Positions 24,258-31,094 of a DNA stretch of 48,407 nt are shown piece after piece. Origin of the DNA: Clostridia bacterium (GTDB taxonomy: Bacteria; Bacillota; Clostridia; Christensenellales; Borkfalkiaceae); assembly GCA_017399035.1 (NCBI GenBank), contig JAFQEM010000013.1, forward strand, positions 1 through 48,407. The letters are read 5' to 3'. Under the pieces are notes generated by a model. The model saw only the letters and a program-made list of their open reading frames with translations. It searched no databases and had not been told where the DNA came from. The translations under genes and the position numbers were made by a program. Within the stretch, counting starts at the first letter, position 1; every line of letters starts with the position of its first letter.

Positions 24258-26219
24258 ATGAAATATTCGGTTAAAGATTTTACTTTAGAAGAAAAACTGT
24301 TGCTTTTAACTGGTAAAGACTCTTGGCACACTAACGATTTAAATGGTAAAATAAAAAGTGTTATTGTATCTGACGGACCTAACGGGTTGCGCAAAAAAAT
24401 AAAAGATGAAAGCGCACAGGGCGGATACCGTACACGCATTGCAACTGCAATGCCCACTATATCTGTTTTATCAAACACTTGGAACGAACAACTTTCTTAT
24501 CTTGACGGAAAAACTATTGCCGACGAGTGTTTAGAGGCAGATGTCGACGTGCTTTTAGCCCCAGGCGTAAATATTAAGAGAGATGCGCTTAACGGTAGAA
24601 ATTTTGAGTATTTTTCAGAAGACCCTTATCTTACTGGTAAAATGGCGCGCGCTTACATTGAGGGCGTTCAAGATAAAGGCATAGGTACAAGCCTAAAACA
24701 TTTTTGTTTAAATAATAGTGAACATAATAGATTATATTCATCAAGCGAAATTGACGAAAGAACGCTAAACGAAATATATTTACCAGCCTTTAAGGAAAGT
24801 TTAAAAGCAAACCCTTGGACTGTAATGTGTAGTTACAACAAAATCAACGGTGTACACGCATCACAACATAAAAAACTATTAAAAACCGTTTTGCGTGAGA
24901 AGTTGGGCTACGACGGTTTAATCGTTTCCGACTGGGGTGCGGTGCATAACCACCCCGAGGCAATAAGGGCAACGCTAGACTTGCGTATGCCTTATTCACC
25001 AAACGCTTTTAACGACCTAAAAAATGCTTATGAAAAGGGTGAACTCACCGAAGAAGAAATTGATTTTTGCGTTCAAAACGTATTAAACTTGATAGAAAAA
25101 ACACAGTCTGCTCAAAAAGGCGCGCCCGAATATACCAAAGAGCAACGTCATCAAAACGCTGTGGAAATTGCAAAAGAGGGTATAGTTCTATTGAAGAACG
25201 AAAACGTTTTACCACTTCAAAAAGGTCAAAAGGCGTGCGTAATCGGTCAATATTCAGAACTCCCTACTTTGGGTGGCGGTGGCTCTGCGTTTGTTACAAC
25301 CGACTTCGTTCAAACAAAACTTTCAGATTTGATTGCCCAAAAAACGGGCGAAGAAGTAGATTATATAACGGCTACTTATAAAAATACGGAAGCGGTAAAT
25401 TTACAAAGCGCATACCAAAAAATTTATGATGCAGACGTTGCAATTCTATGTGTGGGCGAAAGTGAAAAAACTGTTTCAGAATTTTACGATAGACCTTCTT
25501 TCAAACTTTCCGCACCGCAAGAAAACCTTATTATAAACGCAAGTAAATATAACAAAAATCTAGTTGTAGTTTTATATTGTGGTGGCGCAATAGACGTAAG
25601 CGGTTGGATAGATAAAGTAAAAGGTGTAATCTTTTCAGGTTTTGCAGGTGAAGGGGTAAACGAGGCGTTATCTTCAATTTTGGTTGGCGAAACAATTCCC
25701 AGTGGTAAACTTTCTGAAACTTTCGTTTATAATATTGAAGACACTGCAACAGGTGGTAAACTTACCGACGGGGTTACCGACTGGTATAAAGAGGGCGTAT
25801 TCGTGGGCTACCGTGCTTACGATAAGTTTAATATAGACGTAGCGTTTGCTTTTGGTCACGGTTTAAGTTATGCAAACTTTGAGTATTCTAATTTAAGTAT
25901 AGAAAAAACAAGTTCAACTAGTTGCGTGGTTTCTTTTGATATTAAAAACACTTCTTCGGTTGACGCTAAAGAAGTTTCTCAAGTCTACGTTAAAGAAGTA
26001 TCGCCGTGCGTAGTTCGTCCTGAAAAAGAACTTAAAGCATTTTCTAAAGATTTAATTAAAGCAGGCGAAACTAAAAGAATAAGCGTGCAACTTGACGAAA
26101 ACGCTTTCTCATATTATAGCACCGCTTTTGATAAATGGACGGTAAACGGTGGGCGTTATGAAATTATAGTAGGCTCGTCTTCTAGAGATATAAGATTAGT
26201 TGGTAAAGTAAAAATTTAA
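24258..26219 (+). CDS. Glycoside hydrolase family 3 (beta-glucosidase type)
   Basis: The 653-residue cytoplasmic enzyme has the N-terminal GH3 barrel: SDGPNGLR, LLAPGVNIKRDALNGRNFEY, SLKHFCLNNSEHNR. The nucleophile Asp225 lies in VSDWGAVH. The second GH3 domain follows (GIVLLKNENVLPL), then a fibronectin III-like C-terminal domain (VSFDIKNTSSVDAKEVSQVYV). The architecture is complete. I choose the ATG at 24258, 6 bases after GGAG, over the ATG at 24246. Likely substrates are beta-linked gluco- or xylo-oligosaccharides. It is divergent from the AraC regulator and 17 bases before a flavoprotein gene. Confidence 0.92.
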   Translation: MKYSVKDFTLEEKLLLLTGKDSWHTNDLNGKIKSVIVSDGPNGLRKKIKDESAQGGYRTRIATAMPTISVLSNTWNEQLSYLDGKTIADECLEADVDVLLAPGVNIKRDALNGRNFEYFSEDPYLTGKMARAYIEGVQDKGIGTSLKHFCLNNSEHNRLYSSSEIDERTLNEIYLPAFKESLKANPWTVMCSYNKINGVHASQHKKLLKTVLREKLGYDGLIVSDWGAVHNHPEAIRATLDLRMPYSPNAFNDLKNAYEKGELTEEEIDFCVQNVLNLIEKTQSAQKGAPEYTKEQRHQNAVEIAKEGIVLLKNENVLPLQKGQKACVIGQYSELPTLGGGGSAFVTTDFVQTKLSDLIAQKTGEEVDYITATYKNTEAVNLQSAYQKIYDADVAILCVGESEKTVSEFYDRPSFKLSAPQENLIINASKYNKNLVVVLYCGGAIDVSGWIDKVKGVIFSGFAGEGVNEALSSILVGETIPSGKLSETFVYNIEDTATGGKLTDGVTDWYKEGVFVGYRAYDKFNIDVAFAFGHGLSYANFEYSNLSIEKTSSTSCVVSFDIKNTSSVDAKEVSQVYVKEVSPCVVRPEKELKAFSKDLIKAGETKRISVQLDENAFSYYSTAFDKWTVNGGRYEIIVGSSSRDIRLVGKVKI

Positions 26220-26236
26220 AAAGGAATATAAAATTT

Positions 26237-27484
26237 ATGAAAAAATATGACGTAGTAGTCGTTGGCGGTGGTTTTGCAGGTGTTGCATCAGCAATAGCGG
26301 CTGCAAGAGAAGGCGCTAAAACTTTGTTAGTTGAAAAAAACAACGCATTAGGTGGCAGTGCAATAAACGCTTTAGTTATGCCCTTTATGCCTTTTACAAC
26401 AGAAATTAACGGTGAAAAAGTTGAACTTTCACAAGGGATTTTTAAAACCATATGCAATTTATTAAAAGAGCGCAATTCTTACGATACAAGAAAGTTTAGT
26501 GAAGAAGAATTAAAGATGATTTTGCAAGACCTTGCTATAGATTCGGGTGTAGACCTTCTTTTTCACGCATATTTACACAATGTAAATAAGTTAGGTGGAA
26601 AAATCAATTCTTTAATTTTTTCCACTAAAAACGGACCGTTTGAAATACAAGCCGATTATTTTATTGATGCAACGGGCGACGCGCAAGTTGCGTATTTAGC
26701 AGGTTGCCCCGTGCAATTAGGCAGAGAAAAAGACAATCTTTGTCAACCTATGACGCTATGTTTTAGAGTTGGTAACGTAAACGTTGAAAAGTTTATGGCA
26801 AGTTGGTCAAGATTTCAATCAAAATATAAAGAATATCTTTCGCAAGGCAAGTTTATAAATCCAAGGGAAGACATTTTGGTGTTTAGAACGATAGTTCCCA
26901 ACGTTTTGCATTTTAACACCACAAGGGTAGTTAAAAAGAACCCCGTAGACGTTGTTGAAACAACCGAGGCGGAAATAATTGCACGCAAACAAGTTTACGA
27001 AGTGTATCAATTTATAAAAGAACACGCCGACGGTTTAGAAAACAGTTTCTTAATGAGTACGGCTCAAGAGATAGGCGTTAGAGAAAGCCGTATGATAGTT
27101 GGTGATTACGTGCTTACCGAACAAGATTTAAGAAACTTTACCAAATTTGAAGACGGAATTGCCGTTTGCAATTACGACATAGATATACACAACCCCGAGG
27201 GCAGTGGAACTTCGCATTATTATTTTCCACAAGGCGAGTTTTATACAATCCCTTACCGCTCGTTAATACCTAAAACTTTAGATAACTTGTTAGTTGCTGG
27301 TAGATGTATATCTTCCGACCACGGTGCGCAAGCGTCTTATAGAATAATGCCAACCGTTTGCTCTATCGGTGAGGCGGCGGGCGTAGCAGTTGCTCAAGCA
27401 GTTAAAAAGGGCGTTGGCGTAAGAGATATAAACGTTAAAGAACTAAAACAAACTCTTCTAAAACACGGCGCGTTTTTAGGTTAA
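26237..27484 (+). CDS. FAD-dependent oxidoreductase (FAD_oxidored family)
   Basis: The 415-residue protein has an N-terminal dinucleotide-binding motif (VVVGGGFAGVASAIAAAREG, residues about 7-26), LVEKNNALGGSA, and a C-terminal flavin motif (LLVAGRCISSDHGAQASYRIMP). The pattern is that of PF12831 flavoproteins, often found near sugar-use genes; their substrates are mostly unknown. AAGGAA precedes the ATG, and the gene follows the GH3 gene after 17 bases, so they are probably one operon under the AraC regulator. There is no signal peptide. Confidence 0.85.
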   Translation: MKKYDVVVVGGGFAGVASAIAAAREGAKTLLVEKNNALGGSAINALVMPFMPFTTEINGEKVELSQGIFKTICNLLKERNSYDTRKFSEEELKMILQDLAIDSGVDLLFHAYLHNVNKLGGKINSLIFSTKNGPFEIQADYFIDATGDAQVAYLAGCPVQLGREKDNLCQPMTLCFRVGNVNVEKFMASWSRFQSKYKEYLSQGKFINPREDILVFRTIVPNVLHFNTTRVVKKNPVDVVETTEAEIIARKQVYEVYQFIKEHADGLENSFLMSTAQEIGVRESRMIVGDYVLTEQDLRNFTKFEDGIAVCNYDIDIHNPEGSGTSHYYFPQGEFYTIPYRSLIPKTLDNLLVAGRCISSDHGAQASYRIMPTVCSIGEAAGVAVAQAVKKGVGVRDINVKELKQTLLKHGAFLG

Positions 27485-27501
27485 AATATTGATAAGTTAT
27501 A

Positions 27502-27535
27502 AACACCCCGAAAGCAAAACTGCTTTCGGGGTGTT
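27502..27535. terminator. Shared terminator between flavoprotein and TetR genes
   Basis: A perfect 14-bp stem pairs 27502-27515 with 27522-27535, with a CCCCG core and a 6-base loop. It lies between convergent genes. The downstream tract is AT-rich without a pure T run. Confidence 0.75.
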
Positions 27536-27546
27536 ATAATAAATAA

Positions 27547-28146
27547 CTATTTAAATAATCCTTTAACTATATCTACCACCATATTTTTCATAACTATATA
27601 ATCAATATAATCATGTTTGTCAAAAACGTATTCGTGAGAAAAAGATTGAATAATATCCATTGCAAAATGAATTTTTTCTAACGCGTTTTCAACTTCAAAA
27701 CCTAAATGATTAAATTTTTCTGCAATTTTTAAAGTGATGTCGTCTTCAAGAGCAATAAATTGCGCGCCCACAGCCTCGTCAGAACCTGCAAGCGAGTGAA
27801 GTGCCTCGTGAATTTTGCGGTTATTTTTATGCGTTTTTATAGCCATATCTATAAGTTTTGGTATAAGCACGTCAAAATCAACAGGGGTGGTGAGTTTGTC
27901 AAAAGTTCTCAAAAACGGGTCGAAAACCTTTGTGATATAAATTTCTAAAACGCTTATCAAAATATCCCTTTTATCTTGAAAATATCCGTAAACGATACCT
28001 GTAGAAACGCCTGCTCTTTTTGCAATTTCCGCCGTGTTAGTGCCGTAATAACCAACTTCAGAAAATAATTCGTATCCCGCTGCAATAATTCTGTTTTTCT
28101 TTTCAATAGACCGCTCTTGTCGCGGTTGTCTAACTAAATTTTTCAT
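27547..28146 (-). CDS. TetR-family transcription regulator
   Basis: The 199-residue protein has an N-terminal TetR helix-turn-helix (RIIAAGYELFSEVGYYGTNT, AEIAKRAGVSTGIVYGYFQDK, residues about 16-58) and a helical ligand-binding domain. I choose the ATG at 28146. The frame is open further to a TTG at 28188, but that stretch is the promoter itself (TTGACA/TACAAT). The gene is divergent from feoA, so it may control itself and perhaps the iron genes; two matched inverted repeats lie in the shared intergenic region. No ribosome site precedes the ATG. Confidence 0.87.
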   Translation of the reverse strand: MKNLVRQPRQERSIEKKNRIIAAGYELFSEVGYYGTNTAEIAKRAGVSTGIVYGYFQDKRDILISVLEIYITKVFDPFLRTFDKLTTPVDFDVLIPKLIDMAIKTHKNNRKIHEALHSLAGSDEAVGAQFIALEDDITLKIAEKFNHLGFEVENALEKIHFAMDIIQSFSHEYVFDKHDYIDYIVMKNMVVDIVKGLFK

Positions 28147-28155
28147 ATTATATAT

Positions 28156-28184
28156 ATTGTACACGAACGCGCGCGTATTGTCAA
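28156..28184 (-). promoter_or_regulatory. TetR gene promoter with a GC palindrome in its spacer
   Basis: TTGACA (28184-28179), 17 bases, TACAAT (28161-28156). The spacer contains the perfect palindrome ACGCGCGCGT (28167-28176), striking in AT-rich DNA and well placed for an autorepressor. Only 9 bases lie between the -10 and the ATG, so the leader would be about 2-4 bases. Confidence 0.7.
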
Positions 28185-28204
28185 GCAAAAAATTTTTAAA
28201 AAGT

Positions 28205-28223
28205 TGAAAAAAGTTTCACATTT
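28205..28223. promoter_or_regulatory. Operator copy 1 upstream of the feoA promoter
   Basis: TGAAA-N4-TTTCA (28205-28218) followed by CATTT. The same pattern recurs at 28270-28288, 65 bases downstream. It lies just upstream of the feoA -35. Confidence 0.6.
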
Positions 28224-28226
28224 TAT

Positions 28227-28255
28227 TTGACAATCGTGAATATAAATGATAATAT
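28227..28255 (+). promoter_or_regulatory. Promoter of the feo operon
   Basis: TTGACA (28227-28232), 17 bases, TAATAT (28250-28255) with TGA directly upstream, about 50 bases before the feoA ATG. Confidence 0.72.
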
Positions 28256-28269
28256 ATTAGCGTAAAAAA

Positions 28270-28288
28270 TGAAATTTATTTCACATTT
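28270..28288. promoter_or_regulatory. Operator copy 2 in the feoA leader
   Basis: TGAAA-N4-TTTCA (28270-28283) followed by CATTT, matching copy 1. It lies downstream of the expected transcription start and 4 bases before the AGGAGGT ribosome site, a repressing position. Confidence 0.6.
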
Positions 28289-28306
28289 CCTAGGAGGTAA
28301 CGCATA

Positions 28307-28546
28307 ATGAAAAAAACGCTTGATAAGTTTTTTATCGGCGAAAGCGGTGTCGTAATTGCCGTTAGTGGAGAGAGAAAAATAAAAAGAAGGCTTTACGATA
28401 TGGGCATAACCAACGGCGCGGAAATTTATTTGAGAAAAAAAGCGCCACTTGGCGACCCTATTGAAGTAACCGTAAGAAGTTATGAACTTTCACTTCGTAA
28501 TTCAGAGGCTGCTTGTATTACTTTGGAGGTGAATCCAAATGCTTAA
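28307..28546 (+). CDS. feoA: Ferrous iron transport accessory protein FeoA
   Basis: The 79-residue SH3-like protein has the FeoA pattern: GESGVVIAVSGERKIKRRLYDMGITNGAEI, then KAPLGDPIEVTVRSYELSLRNSEA. FeoA partners the iron transporter FeoB at the membrane. CTAGGAGGTAA is a near-perfect ribosome site 9 bases before the ATG. The 3' end overlaps feoB by 8 bases. The gene starts the operon behind the TTGACA promoter and the operator pair. Confidence 0.93.
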   Translation: MKKTLDKFFIGESGVVIAVSGERKIKRRLYDMGITNGAEIYLRKKAPLGDPIEVTVRSYELSLRNSEAACITLEVNPNA

Positions 28547-30791
28547 ATTTGCACTAGCTGGCAATCCTAATAGCGGAAAAACAACGCTATTCAACGGATT
28601 AACAGGTTCAACGGCACACGTTGGTAACTGGCCGGGGGTTACAGTCGATAAAAAAGAGGGTGTTTATAAAAAGGGCGCAGAACCCGTTGCGATTATGGAT
28701 TTACCGGGGATATATTCTCTTTCGCCATATACACCCGAAGAAGTTATTGCAAGAAACTATATACTTGACGAAAAGCCAGATTGTGTTATAAATATAATTG
28801 ACGCAACAAATTTAGAGCGCAATTTATATTTGACAACGCAAATAATGGAAATAGACGTTCCCGTAATAATTGCACTCAATATGATGGACGCAGTTGAAAA
28901 GCGTGGGGATAGTATTGACGCAACCGAACTCGAAAAGCGTTTGGGTTTGCCGGTTGTCAAAATATCCGCACTAAAGGGGCAAGGTCTTGATAAACTTATG
29001 GAACGCGCTTTTGAAACTTGCAAAAAGCCAAGGGTGGGGGTAACCGTAATTGAAGATACTGCGTTAAAGCATTTTATAGGCGATGTAAAAATTGCTCTTG
29101 AAGGGCAAGGCGTTCAAAACCCAATGTTCCACGCAGTTAAACTTGCTGAACTTGACGAACTTGAAGTGCTTATGCATAAAGATACGGTTAATATGGTAGA
29201 GGCGTTTAAGAAAACTCATAAAGACGAGATTTTTGGCGACGATTTCGAGGCTCTTGTTGCCGACGCTCGTTATAAATACATAACCAAATATTTTTCACCA
29301 GCACTTAAAAGGCGCAATAAAGAAAAGTTTGTGGTAACACCGTCAGATAAAGCGGATAAAATTCTTACGCATAGAATATGGGGTATACCTATTTTCTTGG
29401 TAGTTTTGTTTACTATATTCCATTTTACTTTTTCAGAAAATTTGTTTTTCCTAGGCGGTCTTTTGCCAGAAGGGTGGGTTTCTCTTGAGGGAACTGCTTT
29501 TGAAGGCGTATTTGGTGATGGTGGAATAAATTCAATAGGCGTAATGCTTATGAATTTAGTTGAAGTTGGAACAACTGCTCTATCAGACCTTGTGGCAAGC
29601 CTATTATCTAGTTCACCTGAATGGGTTACGGGGCTTATTTGCGACGGTGTTTTGGGCGGAATATTTGCAATACTCGGATTTTTACCACAAATACTCGTGT
29701 TGTTCTTGTTCTTTTCAATATTAGAAGACAGTGGTTATATGGCAAGAATAGCCTTTATTCTTGACCGTGCGCTTCGTAAATTTGGTCTTTCAGGCAGAGC
29801 GTTTTTACCTATGATAATGGGTTTTGGCTGTTCCGTACCTGCAATGATAAATACGAGAACGCTTGCTGATGAAAAAGAAAAATTAGCAACGGTTAGGGTA
29901 ATACCTTTCTTCAGTTGCGGTGCAAAATTACCGATACTTACCGCCGTTTCAGGCGCAATCGTAATGCATTTTGGCGTTGGTAACGTAGACTTTATCACTT
30001 ATGGAATGTATCTTTTAGGTATAATTACTGCTCTAATTGCCGTAATTTTAATGAGAGAAACAACCTTAAAAGGCGACACGCCACCATTTATAATGGAACT
30101 TCCCGCATATCACGCTCCACAAGTTAAAAATCTAATTATGTTATTGTGGGATAAGGCAAAACATTTTATAGAAAAAGCATTTACGATAATTTTAGCGTCA
30201 ACCATATTGATTTGGGTAATAAGCCATTTTAGTTTTGACTGGAAATATTTGACAGACGAACAAATGGAAAGTAGCATTTTAGCAGGTGTTGGTCAACTTA
30301 TACAGCCACTATTTACACCTTTAGGGTTCGGAAGTCAGTTAAAAGCATTTGGTTGGGTATTTGCGGTTGCCGCAATAACCGGCTTGATTGCTAAAGAAAA
30401 CGTAGTTTCAACTCTTGGAACTTTGGCTGCTTGCATAGTTACTGGTGCGCTTGTTGACGTTGAGTTAGACGGTGGTGTTGGTGCAGTTGCAATTATGATA
30501 AAAGAAACTGGAATAACTTTGCCTGCGCTATTATCGTTTATTGCGTTCAATATGACAACTATACCTTGTTTTGCAGCAGTTGCAGCGGCAAAAGGTGAAA
30601 TGCCCAAAAAATCTACTTTCAAGTGGACGTTAGCATTTTGGATTGCTACTTCTTACGTAGTATCTTCAGCCGTTTATCTTGTAGGAACAGCGTTCTGGAC
30701 GGTGTTTATATATCTTGCAGTAGCAGTTGTAGCATTTTTTGCAATTAGATTTTACAATAAAAAACGTTTAGAAAAAGGAAAAATTAAGTAA
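28539..30791 (+). CDS. feoB: Ferrous iron transporter FeoB
   Basis: The 750-residue Fe(II) importer has an N-terminal G domain: G1 GNPNSGKTT (residues 8-16), G3 DLPGIYSLSPY, G4 NMMD and G5-like ISALKGQG. The membrane domain begins at about residue 280 and carries two gate regions with conserved cysteines (GFGCSVPAM, FFSCGAKLPI) and many hydrophobic helices. GGAGGTGA lies before the ATG inside the feoA end. Length and motifs are those of a complete FeoB. Confidence 0.96.
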   Translation: MLKFALAGNPNSGKTTLFNGLTGSTAHVGNWPGVTVDKKEGVYKKGAEPVAIMDLPGIYSLSPYTPEEVIARNYILDEKPDCVINIIDATNLERNLYLTTQIMEIDVPVIIALNMMDAVEKRGDSIDATELEKRLGLPVVKISALKGQGLDKLMERAFETCKKPRVGVTVIEDTALKHFIGDVKIALEGQGVQNPMFHAVKLAELDELEVLMHKDTVNMVEAFKKTHKDEIFGDDFEALVADARYKYITKYFSPALKRRNKEKFVVTPSDKADKILTHRIWGIPIFLVVLFTIFHFTFSENLFFLGGLLPEGWVSLEGTAFEGVFGDGGINSIGVMLMNLVEVGTTALSDLVASLLSSSPEWVTGLICDGVLGGIFAILGFLPQILVLFLFFSILEDSGYMARIAFILDRALRKFGLSGRAFLPMIMGFGCSVPAMINTRTLADEKEKLATVRVIPFFSCGAKLPILTAVSGAIVMHFGVGNVDFITYGMYLLGIITALIAVILMRETTLKGDTPPFIMELPAYHAPQVKNLIMLLWDKAKHFIEKAFTIILASTILIWVISHFSFDWKYLTDEQMESSILAGVGQLIQPLFTPLGFGSQLKAFGWVFAVAAITGLIAKENVVSTLGTLAACIVTGALVDVELDGGVGAVAIMIKETGITLPALLSFIAFNMTTIPCFAAVAAAKGEMPKKSTFKWTLAFWIATSYVVSSAVYLVGTAFWTVFIYLAVAVVAFFAIRFYNKKRLEKGKIK

Positions 30792-30970
30792 TGCAACCTA
30801 TAGAGATAATTGTAATAATAGCATGTGTTTTAATAGTCGGCGGTGTAATAGTTAGGTCTATAATAAACAAAAAGAAGGGTAAAACTTCTTGTGGTTGCGA
30901 TTGTTCAAGTTGCTCGGGTAGTTGTTCTTGTTGTAGTAAAGAACGTACTAATAAAGAAAATAAAAAATAA
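30791..30970 (+). CDS. FeoB-associated Cys-rich membrane protein
   Basis: This 59-residue gene overlaps the feoB stop by one base (TAATG). It has a single N-terminal membrane helix (IEIIVIIACVLIVGGVIV), a basic KKKGK stretch, and a Cys cluster with seven cysteines (CGCDCSSCSGSCSCC). This matches the FeoB-associated Cys-rich family (PF12669) found after feoB in Clostridia. It is probably a membrane-held metal-handling or redox partner of FeoB; its activity is not established. Confidence 0.88.
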   Translation: MQPIEIIVIIACVLIVGGVIVRSIINKKKGKTSCGCDCSSCSGSCSCCSKERTNKENKK

Positions 30971-30989
30971 CACTCATATATCACTAATC

Positions 30990-31032
30990 AAAGTTGGGCT
31001 TCGCAAATTTTTAGTTTGCGGAGCTTAACTTT
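30990..31032 (+). terminator. Terminator of the feo operon
   Basis: An 18-bp stem (30990-31007 with 31015-31032), including three G-U pairs, has a 7-base loop and lies 20 bases after the Cys-rich gene. The T run after it is short. Confidence 0.65.
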
Positions 31033-31033
31033 A

Positions 31034-31062
31034 TTGTAAAAAGCAAATTTTTGTGCTATACT
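31034..31062 (+). promoter_or_regulatory. Promoter of the copper ATPase gene
   Basis: TTGTAA (31034-31039), 17 bases, TATACT (31057-31062) with TGC directly upstream (extended -10), about 33 bases before the ATG. Confidence 0.65.
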
Positions 31063-31094
31063 AAAATAAGAATTATAATGCGCGTAGGGTAATT

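Noticed and set aside
28147-28188. TetR protein extended to a TTG at 28188
   Set aside because: The added codons are the TTGACA/TACAAT promoter and palindrome.
28240-28262. Fur box over the feoA -10 region
   Set aside because: TGATAAT is present, but the other half does not match ATTATCA, so the Fur pattern is only half complete.
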